From the NCBI GenBank assembly GCA_012295275.1, contig CM022671.1, positions 5,015,565 through 5,079,564 of the forward strand: 64,000 nt of DNA, read 5' to 3'. A model generated the notes under the pieces. The model was not told where the DNA came from, ran no database searches, and saw only the letters and a list, made by a program, of their open reading frames with translations. How positions within the stretch are numbered: the stretch's first letter is position 1; each line of letters opens with the position of its first letter. Shown here piece by piece: positions 26,476-48,348 of this stretch. Position numbers and translations under genes: made by a program. Origin of the DNA: Chrysomallon squamiferum. Its lineage: Eukaryota > Mollusca > Gastropoda > Neomphalida > Peltospiridae.

Positions 26476-27545
26476 GGTTGATTATTTGGTTAAAAAACAA
26501 AAATGTACATCTGTTTGTTTCAAAAATTTTAATTGCTTTGGTGTGTCATCACTTATTTTTTATCATCTTTCTTTAAGTTTCACATAATCACTACTTTGTA
26601 TTGTCCATTTAGTGGTAACATTCACTAATGAACTATCAAATCAAACAGTCACTCAACTCACCAATTGTCATAATCTAGTGAATTATAGTTTATCATGTTC
26701 GATATAGACCAATTATTGTTTATTTTATAATAAAAATATAATATCATTGTTTTTTGTGTTATAAATAGTCCACCTGATTGTTTCAGCATTTGTATGTGAT
26801 TGAAATGAAAATTAAGTACCATGTTGTCCCAGTTGTATCAGTAATTCGTTGATTTAATATGTCAAACAAGCACATTTTCTGTTATTTTAAAAAATTACAT
26901 TCTTCAGTCATATTATATTAGTTTTGAAAACACTGATTAAAACTAATATAAAAATTCCCATTTTCTGAAGCTAGAGGCTACCTCTAGTTCTAGATATTAG
27001 AAATAAATATAATGATATATTATTAAATATTTTCAGTTGATTTACATGTCTAGGGAAAAGTAATAACAAAATAAAAACAATAATATATGAAGATTATTAA
27101 ATGTGACAAGGATTTTTATTTCTATAACTGTTAATTCAGCTACGGATGTTTTAACCAAAACAGTTCAAATGAACCTCTAATAAAAAAAAATATAAAATGA
27201 ATTTCAGTATTTTTGTATTTTATTATTATTTCAATCCTCTCTGATGTTTGATATTTTTTAAGATAAGATAATTCTCACTCAGGGATGTATAAACATTAAA
27301 ATACATATGAACAGTGAATGGTTAATGAGTTAATGTCCATCAAGGCATTTTGTTATGGAATTGTTTTTTAACAAATCCTTTGAAATAATTATGAAATGTG
27401 TAATTTATAAAAATTACCTGCAGGCATAACAGAATGTAATTATTTCAGCCATTGTAAATATGATTCTTATTATTAATATTATGTATAACCTCCTTCTGTC
27501 CATAATTTTATCATTTTAAACACAAATGCACTAGTAAAAGAAAAG

Positions 27546-27578
<33 letters not shown>

Positions 27579-29281
27579 AATGTCTGTGGAGCTTATTCAG
27601 CACAAATTACTTTGGCCATATTTTTATATCATCAGCAACATATTAATGTATGATTTTGTAATTTTTATTTTATTCTTCTTCTTATATATTATTATTATTA
27701 TTTTTATTTTATTTTTTTTTTTTTTTATACGTATAAGTATTACATTTATTAATCCTTTTGATTTCCCCATTAACAGCTTTGAGTTGTCCAAAATGTGTAG
27801 TCATGGTTATTTTTGTCATTTCCACTGATATTCTAAAACCCAATAAATAATCTTTCACATTGTTGTGTTTTCTACTGAGACCGTCTGATTAGCCGTTTGA
27901 CTACAAATAATGTTACACCTAGAAAGAAAATGTAACAATATTTAAGCAATATGATTCTACTTCTTAGAGTAACACACGTTACACAGTTTTTAAGTGATCA
28001 ACGAAAACCGTCAAAATTCAGTAATGTCGAAAATAGTTGATTTTTAAAATTTGCATAACAATTCGCAGCGCCATATTGAAAAAACAACAACAAAAAACAG
28101 ACATATTCTTTAAAACCGACTTTCAAGTTCTGTAATATTTGTTATGTACTCTTTGTTTTGACCAACTTTAAAATGTACATAGTTACATATACCATTATTT
28201 GTTTTTACAGTTCAAACTAGCTACACTCTTAGACTCTAGTATAATGAAAAGCATGAACGAGAAACCTACACACAATACACTGCGGTGTTTACTAGAATCA
28301 AAAACATTTACCATTATGTGCAGTGTTTTATTTTTTGACCAATTTAACAAAAAATCTGCTATACAATAATTTAATTCGCGACTTTTTCAGAGATTCGGCA
28401 TTCACTGAAAATAATCATCGTCACAACACAATTTTGTTTTTATTCGCTACTGACCTACATAACCAGCTACAAATTGTACAACAAACAAAACTAATAGTAC
28501 TAATTTCTAATATTTGAATTTTTTACCCCTACTGAAAGCAGGGTGTGACAAAAATAAGTCTATAGACTCATTGAGTTGTTCCTCCACACGGAAATCTTTA
28601 GTAAAAGGCGAAAGATTTATTCTGTGCAGAGAAACCAGAGTTAAAAATATATACGTGGCGTAGATTTCTCTAATATAATTTATTTTCTCATTCAGCGCTG
28701 GTAGCTGTTTCCTGCATTTTTGTTTGTTTCTTATTTTAATTTATCTGTATTTAAAATATGGAAACTCATACAAAAAATACAGAAAGATATTTGTGATGTA
28801 AAGGAAATAGCAGAAGCTAAATTTTATAAGTATGTTATTAATATCTTTAATCTGAGAAAAAATATGCGAAAAGTGCTTTAATTAATGCCTCAGTCAGGTA
28901 TGTCTATTTGTTATAACTAGGGAAAAGCAGTAATAAAAGTGCAATTGAAAAATATCACTGTATATGAATCTACTGTTAGCCTTTTATTACTGGTTAAAGT
29001 CTTATTAAAAAAAAAAAAAAATTAAATTAAAAAATTCATGAAATATATTAATTTTGTTGTAAAATGGATTTGATTCATATTCATGCACATTTAAAACTAT
29101 AGTGTTGCCTCATTTATGTCTCACTTATTTTGCATAAGACTTTGAAATTACGATTTAGGGGATGAAATTAGCATTTCTCTTTTAAATGGGAAGGTGGGCA
29201 AGATTGTAAAGGCTTTTCTTTTCTTTTCTCTCTCTCTCCTTCTTTAAAACAAAATTCTTCTTTAGAACAAAATTTAAAATC

Positions 29282-29351
<70 letters not shown>

Positions 29352-29713
29352 TTTATTAATTAATTAATTTTATTTTATTTATTTGTTTTGTTTTATTTAT
29401 GTATTTTTTGTTTCGGTTCTATAACAAATCAGGTTTGCAGCTTATTCTTTGAAGTTGATACCTGATATAAACATTTATTTTTAATTAAACTGGAATCAGT
29501 TGGAAAGTATGGAATGTACTTCTGGGTGGTTGATTTAACAAAACTTCATGTTAGAGTGGCTTTTTTGGAAGCATCTGTTACGTTTATTGGCCGCGCACGT
29601 GCATCTGAGTGTGTTTCTATGTACATCACTGTGTATATATGACTACTGCATGTGTGCACGTTTTTAATTATTAAATTATCATCATCATCATCATGTTATA
29701 TTACATTATGTTA

Positions 29714-29764
<51 letters not shown>

Positions 29765-31689
29765 ATATATAAATGTTATATTCAAACGCAAATACTGTTA
29801 ACCCTTGGTCCTCTGCAGTTCGTGAAATCCGGGCCAAATCTTGAGAATTAACAAACTTTGAACTTACAGCCATTTCGTACTTGAAACCTTACCTCCAGGT
29901 ACTATTAAATTATTCGGACTCCCACTGTAGATCATATCAACCCTATTTTAAACCACTTACCACCAAGGTAAGAGTTAATATTACAAATGTACCCATAACC
30001 ATCCTAACCTAACAAACTACATCCAGCTGAGATTACGTTTTTCTGTGGTACGTTTTCTGTACATATAGTGTATGCAGCAATGCTAGAGGCGTTCGCAACC
30101 TTTATTTTTATTTTTTTATATTTAAAAAAAATATTTACCCCCCCCCAGGAGCGGCGAATTCCTAAACTCAAATGTTTTAAAGCAGAATGAAATGATATAT
30201 TAGTTTATCATGTTAGGGAATTTCTTAAAAAGACGTAATTGAAAATCCGAAAATAAAGCGAAACAGGGAATTAGTTAAAAATAACAACTAAATATTAGAA
30301 AAGAATCATAGAAAATTAAATCGGCCGATTACGCTGAATAGATTATTTAAATGGAACTCTTAGATCTATCTTCTTTCATATTCTATCTTGAATTTAAAAA
30401 AAAAAAAAATAATAATAATAAATAAATAAATAAATAAATAAAAAAAAAGAAGGAAAAAAAAGAAAAGAAATGAAAATAAAAATAAAAAACGAATTTGTTG
30501 TTTAATTGCTATTTGAAGAAAAGCGGTAATTCCCGATTCGTTAAAAATAACCACTCAGGAACGATAACTATTCACGAACCACAATTCTTACTCAGGAATT
30601 ATCTCATGTTCATCTATTATCTGTGGGTGTCTAACATATATTTAACTCAGTAAGTCTACCTCTTTTAAGAACTTCGTAAAAAGAACACTTGTATGACATT
30701 TGTTTACATTGTTTGTTTGTTTTTTGTTTTGTTTTTTATGTCTGTATATTACATTACTGTATTATATAGATGTAATCAGTAATGTGCACTAAAATTTAAT
30801 GTTTCGGTAAATTTTAGGGTTATGTTTTACATTCGAGATTTCTGTATATTCTGCATTTTCCGGACCGATAGTACTCGTTAGTTGAGAGTTAGCAGTAGTA
30901 ATTTTATAGTTCAGCTGCCATTTATGATAACTGATGCATAAACTGGAAACAAAATCATCTCCTTTCAGACATTCCTAAAACATTATGCTAGTTATTCTTT
31001 CTTTCATTTTTGAAAATATTATTTTATTTATTATTTATTGCATGCGTATGAGTTACATTGCATCACGTAAACTGATATTTCCTGTGTAAAAACGACGAAT
31101 CGGCGCACCACACTACCTTGCCCTTGCGAATGAAATAATCGAGACAACTGAATATTAGAACAGTGAATCGAAAGTTCAGCTGTGCATGATATTTTTATAT
31201 GTGGTATTTAAGGCACAAAATTAAGTGAAGCATTTTGTTGTTTTGGAAACCAGAAAGAAACAGACTGGATACGGTGGTAGGGAATAGTGACAGCATTCAA
31301 AACATCTAGAAGTCACGAAATGTTATTTAATTCGGAAAATATTTATACACATATTCTTCATATAAAAATGATAGATGATATATTCATCGTAACTTAGTTT
31401 TCAAATAACATCATATTATATTTGAAAAGACTGAAATGCCTGAATTTGCATCATACTCTTACTATTAAAATTGATATAAATAATAAATTCATAAACAGCA
31501 GCAGCAGCAGCAGCAACAGCAATAATATAATAATAATGTCAGTTTTCATTATGGCAAAATAATAGATAAAAAAAAAGAAGTAATAGTTATAATTTGCTGT
31601 CATAAACACAACAGCCATAATCATCCGTTTGAAAATTAGTAGACTGATAGTGATGCATATATAAATAATATATATTATTTCTTTTTCAG
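26476..31689. other. Intergenic region between PIGK and ASL
   Basis: No gene found. Contents: two short perfect hairpins (26917-26997), a poly-A run (27546-27576), an ATT repeat (29285-29349), a GT repeat (29718-29762) and a T/A-rich open frame near 30366-30554 that I take as noise. CpG-bearing patches at about 30840-30900 and 31090-31180 may belong to the ASL promoter or first exon, since the exon with the ASL ATG begins at an acceptor (31687-31689). Confidence 0.6.
29718..29762. repeat. GT microsatellite
   Basis: About 22 GT units in intergenic DNA upstream of ASL. Confidence 0.9.
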
Positions 31690-31726
31690 ATTTTAAGATC
31701 TCTGAAACGACGGACTTGATAATAAA

Positions 31727-40762
<9,036 letters not shown>

Positions 40763-42048
40763 TTTTATATAATTTTTATTTTCTCATCATAGATTTTTTT
40801 TTTGGGGTGATGGTGAATGTCAGATATTTGTCTCCATGAAATATTTTGCAAAATACTGCATGTTAATGTTTTCTTTTGTAAATGATTAATTACAGACTTT
40901 TAAAACTTTTTCTTTTTCTTTAAAAGATTTAATTGGTGCATTATATTATATCCTCCATCATATATATATTTTTTTATTATTTTTTTTTTAATGTGTCTTC
41001 ACAATATAGCATCACTTTGTACAATTTATTTTTACATCACTGTTTTTGACTGCTTCATAATATATAGTAATAATATAACTGTACTTAATAAATCTAGCTT
41101 TCACTTAAATTCTTAATAATTGTGCAATATTTAATATAAAAGCAATTAGTGAAATTTAATAAACAGAAATTATCATCTTTTTTTTTATAGTAAGAGTTGT
41201 TCTTTTTGTCAACTTTTGAAATAAATATTTTTTTCATACTACTCAATTTCTTTGTTTTATGATGTTGAATTGTGTTTATGTGTGTGATGATATATTTTTT
41301 TTATGTATGTTTACTACAACTATTACAACTATTTCTGTCATTATCTGCTATTACTGCCAGTACCAACTAGTACTACTACTACTGCAACAATCATCATCTC
41401 TACCACCACACCATTATCATTACCATTAATAATTACATCACAAATAATTATCATAAATATCAAAACTCAGTAAAAACAAACACTTGAGGTACATCATATT
41501 TATTTACTGATTGTGTGTTTAAACAATAAAACAAATAAAAACTATAGGAACTGACAAAACAAAACAGGTTTGAGAGAAAATGAACACAGATTTGTCACAA
41601 ATACACATCAAAACAACAAATGCTCAAAGGATATAAAAATATATTAACAGTTTTGGGCAGTAACTAACAGAGTTATATATTTTTAGAATGTTATGTGAAC
41701 TTAACAGTTTTAGGCCCAAAATATTAAATGGTGTACTTGTTCTTCCATGAAGCAGACTGGTATCTAACAAAATGGATCAATGAAATCGGTTTAGAGCATT
41801 GTGGAAATTTAATAAAACAGTTGAAATACTTGTAAGTCCTTGTTTGAATGAGTTCTAAGAAAAACAATGAAAATTAGTTCACAGGTATAGTCAAGTCTCA
41901 CACAGGCTAACTGTATCCATTTTTTATAGTCCATTTTGTTAGTAACCATTCCATTTCATGGAAGATATAGTCCATTAGGCACTTGAAGACTTGTTTTAGG
42001 AATTCTTACTGCCTGTCATTTTATCTGGAGTATGACTTAATATATATT

Positions 42049-42262
42049 ATAATTGTTAAATAAAGAAAGAGGCATTTACTGATTGTAGGTTAATATATAT
42101 AATCTGTTTAATAAAGAAAGAGGCATATAATTGTTAAATAAATAAACAGGCATTAATTGATTGTAGGTTAATATATATAATCTGTTTAGTAAAGAAAGAG
42201 GCATATAATTGTTAAATAAATAAACAGGCATTTATTGATTGTAGGTTAATATATATAATTTG
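42049..42262. repeat. Tandem repeat, 78-bp unit, about 2.7 copies
   Basis: GATTGTAGGTTAATATATAT begins at 42081, 42159 and 42237, exactly 78 bp apart. The unit also contains AAAGAAAGAGGCAT and AAATAAATAAACAGGCATT. Copies differ by only a few bases, so the expansion is recent. Confidence 0.92.
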
Positions 42263-43466
42263 TCCTTTGCATATACACACATATATATATTGCATATACA
42301 TTTAAAAATAAATAAAGTAAATACATTAAATACAAAATTAAAACAAACTGCCATTTTTGTATGAATCTCAAAATGTTAACAGTTTACTTACAATATCCAT
42401 TCATATTTTATTCATTCAGAACTTAGCCAGGGTATATTTAGCAATATACAAAGAATTTGTCCTGATTTATACAAAAACAACTTGATTATCTGTATCTGTG
42501 ATCAGAACGGTTTCTTTAGTTTCAAAAATAAAATTTTCTCATCAACCTAGTTATAACAAACTTAATTCCTGCAAAGATAGGTAAAAAAAAAAAATAATAA
42601 AAATAAATAAATACCAATTTTTTTATCTCCTGTTTATTTAAAACAAATCTCCATTTTTTTTTTTTTTTAAATTTCCCTCCAATGTTTGTCCCTGTATTAT
42701 GAAAATAAAGAATTTAGAATATTCTCTTTTTCCTTTTGTTTAACTAAAGCTTTGTTTTCAATATTTTTCCTAACTGGATATCAACAGAACAATTCGTACT
42801 CACAAATATCTTGTATTAAAAAAAGAAAAAAAAGAAACAAAATTAATTAAATGCCTTTTAAAACAACCCATTTTTAAAATAATTATGTAAAAATAATATG
42901 TTCTTCATATTTCGCCAACATATTTATCAACATTGATTTTTATATTTTCATCACAAATGGATTTTTTATCCAAACCATTTCACTTTCTCTGGTCCCTGAA
43001 ATTATTTACATATACAAATATGTAAATTAGATGATACTGGTGATAGTGTGAAAAAAAACCCCCAAAAAACAAGTGTATAACAATGTATATGCTAGCTTAT
43101 TAAGTATTCTGAAAATTTATACATATTCTGACATCTAAAATACTGTTACATATACATGTCAAGCCTCACTGATCTAAATAAAGCAATTTAATTTTATATA
43201 TACTTATTTAAAATTAGTATCATAATAACATGTTTCACATATTCATTTTGTAATGTTACAAAATTTGTTAACATCTTTTATTTGCCAACATTTTCATTCT
43301 ATTGAAATTTATAAACTCATTAACTGAACATTTTTTTATGTGAGAAACCACAGTTATAGAGGAAACTGCACCATCTTGTTTTCCTCTGGGTAACCATAGA
43401 AACTGTATTTTATTTCAATCCAAAGCTCTTTTATAATAGAAGATTTTAGAAAATTATATATATACA

Positions 43467-43643
43467 TGTCAAATTGAATATATATATTTATTATTTTGTT
43501 TCAATTATTTATTTATTTATTATTATTATTATTTTATTTATTTATTTTTTATATTTATAAAAATTTATATAAATATAAAAAATATAATAATAAAAAAATA
43601 AATAATTGAAACAAATAATAAAAAATATATTTTCAATTTGACA
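43467..43643. mobile_element. Foldback (long inverted repeat) element, possible MITE
   Basis: The ends TGTCAAATTGAA and TTCAATTTGACA are perfect inverted repeats. The arms continue inwards (TTTGTTTCAATTATTTATT against AATAAATAATTGAAACAAAT) to a centre near 43557, so almost the whole 177 bp can fold on itself. There is no coding capacity and no clear target-site duplication. Confidence 0.65.
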
Positions 43644-44385
43644 CAAATCTGTACATATGACATAATGATAATATGAAGGATCTGATGTCTTGAAAGGAAT
43701 GTTCTATCTAGTATTAAATACGTTGCATATTAATAAAACAAAAAAATGGTAATTTGTCGTTTTTGTCAATAAAATTTGATATGGTTAACATGATTCTTTG
43801 CATCTACAAGATGGATATGTATCTGAAACAGAAATTTATAAATAAACAAAAACTTTGTAAACATGTACCTAATCTCAAACAATGATATAAATCTACAAAC
43901 ATAAAAATAATTTAAAATACCAAATCAATATCTAATTTCTAAGTATTAATAATATTGCATTGTTGTTCTTTTTTACTTCATATTCTTTTCATTCCGGTTC
44001 TTTCATTATTATTTTAAAGATTGCTACAAGAATGAACGTAAGTTGGTATGTTATTATCCTGTCCTTGTATTTCATACATATGTGCTTATTCTAAGTCATA
44101 CTTAATTAAAAACAAAAATAATGAAAAAAACCCATTAAAATAATTTTTCTCTTGAACAAAATTTATTCTTACCTATTTAAATTTTAATTAATAAGTATAA
44201 AAATAAAATTAAAATAAATAAAAATTAACTGTTCAAATTGTTTGCATTATCTACACAAGTGATATTTTGATCATAACTGTGCAAGAAGAATTATCACTGA
44301 TATTAGGCACTGTGTTTTTTTCACATTCCAACCACTCCCTCACAACTAGCTCATCAAACACTGATATGTTATTTCCAGTTATCTA

Positions 44386-44862
44386 CAGTTGTGCCTCACA
44401 CTTCAGACAATTCTAACTTCAAATTTATAGAGTTCGAAAGCTAAATTCAAGAGAAATTCAATCCAGATGCTTCTGTTTGAACTGCACAGTGAAAAAATGT
44501 GCTTGCTGTATAAAAGCCATCTATTGCATACCCAGTTTGTCTCTCACTTTTTCTGTGAAATCTTCTGTTGCCGTAATCTCATAATTATTATATCAGTGCT
44601 TTTTTTTTTCACTTCATTTTTTATTTATAAGCTCTTTCTATTAACCATGCATCCAAGAAAAGTGTTGAAGCAAAGGAATCCAAACACGAGTTGAAAAAGG
44701 AATATGAAAACTGTTTTAAGTTTACTGAAATGGGTATTATCAAGAGTCTAAGAACTAATTAATTCCCTTTTCGTTATTTTAAATGGAGAATACTGATTCA
44801 GATTTTGAAGAATTCAGAGTTAGAACAGCGTCTCGAAGCAGATTAAATCTGAGGCATCACTG
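44386..44862. mobile_element. Decayed pogo/Tigger-like DNA transposon with TA target duplication
   Basis: The left end CAGTTGTGCCTCA matches the reverse complement of the right end, CAGTGATGCCTCA, at 11 of 13 positions. After a small gap further subterminal blocks also match (CTTCAGACAATTCTAACT against CTTCGAGACGCTGTTCTAAC). Both ends are flanked by TA (44384-44385 and 44863-44864), the target used by the Tc1/mariner/pogo superfamily. At 477 bp it is internally deleted. Stops break any open frame inside, so no transposase is intact. The pogo/Tigger assignment rests on the CAG start, TA target and general look of the ends. Confidence 0.65.
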
Positions 44863-45922
44863 TATATATATGTAAAATATGCCTTAATTTAGTACATCAT
44901 GTTTGATGAGGGACGGTTTGCTATTAAAAATTCTAGAAAAAATATAAAAAATAAATGAACACTGGCTTATGATTTGAATTTATTTACATTATTATTTTAT
45001 GTGATAAAAATGGTGAAATTATTAATGAACATATTGGAATTAAAGCATTTTTCATAACAAAATGATTTTTATTTATTTTATGGAGTTTTTTTTAATAATG
45101 TTTTATTTTCTATTTTTTATTTTTACATTTTTTTTTTATAAAAATGAAATATTTTTCAAACTTCACTGTATAAAAATGGTAAAAAAAAAACTTAACTTAA
45201 AATTTTCTTTTTAAATACATGATGTTTATTAAGAATATAAATAAAGTAAGTAAAAAATGAACAGATTTATTTATTACATTTAGATTATAAATTTATATTA
45301 TGATTTGTATTTTATATTTTAATATCTCAGTTGTTAAAGGTTTCTATTTACATAATCACAACAACTGATATTAATTTAAAGGCAAACATTTTTAAAAAAT
45401 GCATTCTAAAAATATCAAGTAATTTCTAAGTCATAAACTAGGGTCAATGTCTAGAATTTATAACAAAATATTTTCACTGAAGGAATATTTATCATAAATT
45501 TAAAGTGTATCTATGGTAGTGGTTGTAAGTAATCACCAAGTCAATGAAAGTTCCACTGATGTAAGTGACATTATAAGTTTGACATAAAACAAGAAACTTA
45601 GAATGGTTAGCAATGCCAGATTGTTAGAAAAGGGCCTGACCCAGTTTGGTCGCAGGTACAGCATAACAAGAGTGAATAAACAAATAACATATGCTACACA
45701 ATTAGTTAGCTTCATACAGTGGTAACCTAGATGCATTTTGTATACATACTTCTAAGAAATGGTTTATTTCTTGTGAATAAACATTCAAAATATATCATAG
45801 TTATTTCATTTGTTTCTTGCAACTAACAAAAACACTAACTGGGTAGTATACAAAATGTATCTAGGATAAATGTAAACACTACCATTGATAGACTTTAAAG
45901 AGTGCCTTTCACAATCAGAAGC

Positions 45923-47150
45923 TTATTCAAATACAATGGTCATTTTGAATACAAACTTCTGACAGGTCTGTCCATAATAATATTTACATTTACGTCTACT
46001 TTCATGAGGTTTCACTATGTACCCCTCATCCATGAGATCGGTCTCTAGACATTTTATCAGTGTTTCCTCAGTTGCCATGGAATCCCAGGGTCCTATGGAC
46101 ACATGAGCTTGTTCCACAATGCACCCATGATTAGGATTAAAGTTCTGTACTCGAGGTGTAAACTCTTTCCTGAAAGCATGCACAATCACTTCACCAACTT
46201 TAGTAACAGCAGCATTAGCAATGGCTGTCCGAATAATTTCATCTCGGACTTCATGGTATCCTGGAAATTGAGCTCGATGCGATTCCTTCACTTGCATTAG
46301 TGCAATTTCTGGTTTCAGTTCTAGTTTTTCTTTCAGACTCTGCAGTCCATAATATTCTGCTTCTCTGTAGACAGACATGACCATGTTGTTTGGCGGAAGA
46401 GTGCCGTAACGTAAATATTCGAGTATGTAACTGAAAACAGTTCCATTGCTGTCAAGAAAATAGTTCCCATCTTTGTCCTGGTCAACTTTGTAACGTCCAC
46501 TGAACAGTGCTGCCAACATGGAGTCAGAGTATTTGAGAAGTGTGGATAACCTGGTCATGTGCAGTATACCACCTACATTCAGTGTAATGATGGGTGGAAA
46601 CACACCAAGGATAACAGTGTTGTTGTTTTCCCTGGCTGGACATAGCTGCTGAAAAGGATAATATTCCATTTTACTTTTGTTAAGTAATTTACTGTAATTA
46701 TTAAAGATGACTTGAAAATAAGCATCCTCAGTTTGAAATTGTTTTTATTCTATGAAGGGGGAGAAATATATATATAAACATACATACATACATATATTCA
46801 TAAAATAATTTTCTGTGTTATGTAACTGCTTTAAAAAATACTTTATTATTTTTTTTTAATGATTTTTCGTACTTTCAATATTTAGTGAACTTATTTAGCT
46901 TTAATCAAATGAAACATAAGATCTTAAGCAGTTTGATCTAAACTTAAGTGGGAATATTGTTGTGAATGGTGTCTTTAATAAAAAAAACGGATTTCGGCCT
47001 TCTGGAAGGTTCTTGGCCACATGAAAGAAAAACGTTTACATATAAAATAAATAATAATAATTAAGAAAAAGAGTTAACATAACTATTTTTTAAATCTTCA
47101 AATTATTATTAATAAATTAATTAATAAAATAAATAATTATATGTATGTAT

Positions 47151-47182
<32 letters not shown>

Positions 47183-47264
47183 TATATATAATTATACACA
47201 CATACATAATACATACACACACATATATATATATATACACACACATACATACATACATACAATG

Positions 47265-47302
<38 letters not shown>

Positions 47303-47505
47303 TAATATATATAAATCCAACCAACCATAGGGACTGCAGACGGCATCTTTTCGTTGGTAGCAGACGGATTAGTAACGAAACCGCGCGAAGGTAAGGCATG
47401 TTTTATTCCAGCTGGTAAAGATCTTGGACTTTGTTGTGGAATTTCTCTAATGGTGATGATTTCCTCAACAGATGATACTGAATCCTTGTCACTTGTATCA
47501 GACAT
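45923..47505 (-). CDS. KCTD7: KCTD7/KCTD14-like BTB (potassium channel tetramerisation) protein, 2 coding exons
   Basis: BTB/T1-domain protein. KCTD relatives act as Cul3 ligase adaptors and regulators of membrane excitability. Coding exons: 47505-47326 and 46648-45923; 906 nt, 301 aa. The first exon is a Ser/Pro-rich, probably disordered N-terminus (ATG TCT GAT ACA). The second starts with the BTB fold (about residues 78-175: PIITLNVGG, TRLSTLLKYSDSMLAALFSG, GNYFLDSNGTVFSYILEYLR, LPPNN, YREAEYYGL). It ends with the family C-terminal part (VSIGPWDSM, YYYGQTCQKFVFKM). The pattern of the BTB and of the SxGPW tail points to the KCTD7/KCTD14 group. The donor of exon 1 is weak (ATG/GTTGGT), so its exact end is the least certain point; the frame fits. 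An acceptor (TTAACAG) at 47511-47517 suggests a further 5' UTR exon. Divergent from the phosphatase gene. Confidence 0.85.
46649..47325. repeat. KCTD intron with dense TA/CA/ATAC repeats
   Basis: The intron between the two KCTD coding exons. Positions 47140-47312 are nearly all TA, CA and ATAC units right next to the exon 1 donor. The open frames on both strands there (YIYI-type) are repeat artefacts. Confidence 0.8.
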
Positions 47506-48348
47506 AATTTCTGTTAATATAATATAAAACAAGTAATTTATAAACGAATTTAAATTACATAGTCGTACGTTTTAGTTTTGGCAACTCGAAACTTCTGTCA
47601 ATTGTCACAAAATTAAGAAATAAAAAGGTATGTACATGTTTCTATACAAACAGCTAAATGTTTTTATTAACAGCCTTTAAAAGATATCATTTCATTTACA
47701 TTGTGGTATATTCATGTAATAAAGAAGCGCGAAATGAAAGTCAAAATGAATGTAATAATTATGACAACTTAACAGTCAGATAGAGATATTTACTTAATTA
47801 AACGTTTGCAATATTTAATACTTTATTATTTTTATTCATTAATAGAAGAAGAAGCTATCAGTTTCTCTGCATATATTAAAAAATAAAAGACCCAAGAAAT
47901 AAACGTTCTTTCATCTACAGGCGCCTGCTATTTTAATTTTCATTACTTGTAAATTTAATTAATTTTTCATGAATAATTATTCAATTTATTGTATATGACT
48001 GAATTAGTGTTTCATTGTAATACTACTATTACTAGTCTGATTCAAAGTTCAACTTGATCATCAGTCTAATAGTAATACTTTTTGCTTGGTTCCAAAGCAA
48101 TTAAAAAGCCATTGTAAAAGTATTTGGTCATGGCTCACAAATATTACATGTATAAAAAATTTTTAAAAGGGAAGGATTGTTCTACAGTGGTAATATATAT
48201 TTTTTTTTCATTGTTGTTGAAATGATAATCAATTAATCAGTTATTCAGTAATCATTAAGATAAAAAAAAAAAAAACTGTCATAGAACTGTTTTATTTAAT
48301 TAGAGCTCAAGGCACTGGTATTATAAAAACACAACTGCCGAGGTACAA
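47506..48348. promoter_or_regulatory. Divergent intergenic region, KCTD (-) and phosphatase (+)
   Basis: About 840 bp between the two start codons, which point away from each other. Any 5' UTR exons and promoters of both genes must lie here or be shared. I see no TATA-box arrangement that I would trust in such AT-rich DNA. Confidence 0.45.

Larger units (their letters stand above)
40763..45922. other. Convergent intergenic region between ASL and the KCTD gene
   Basis: Holds the 3' UTRs of both genes, a 78-bp tandem repeat (42049-42262), a foldback element (43467-43643) and a pogo-like transposon remnant (44386-44862). A minus-strand AATAAA at 45763-45768 suits the KCTD gene. No further gene is visible. 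Confidence 0.7.

Noticed and set aside
27546-27576. 31-base poly-A as a retrotransposon tail or retrogene tail of PIGK
   Set aside because: It is 1.15 kb past the PIGK stop, with no element upstream and no target-site duplication seen; A/T runs are common throughout the window.
30366-30554. 62-residue minus-strand frame rich in F, L and I
   Set aside because: Made by A-rich and AAAT repeats on the plus strand; no protein features.
45533-45736. 67-residue open frame next to the KCTD gene
   Set aside because: No recognisable motifs; it lies in the probable KCTD 3' UTR.
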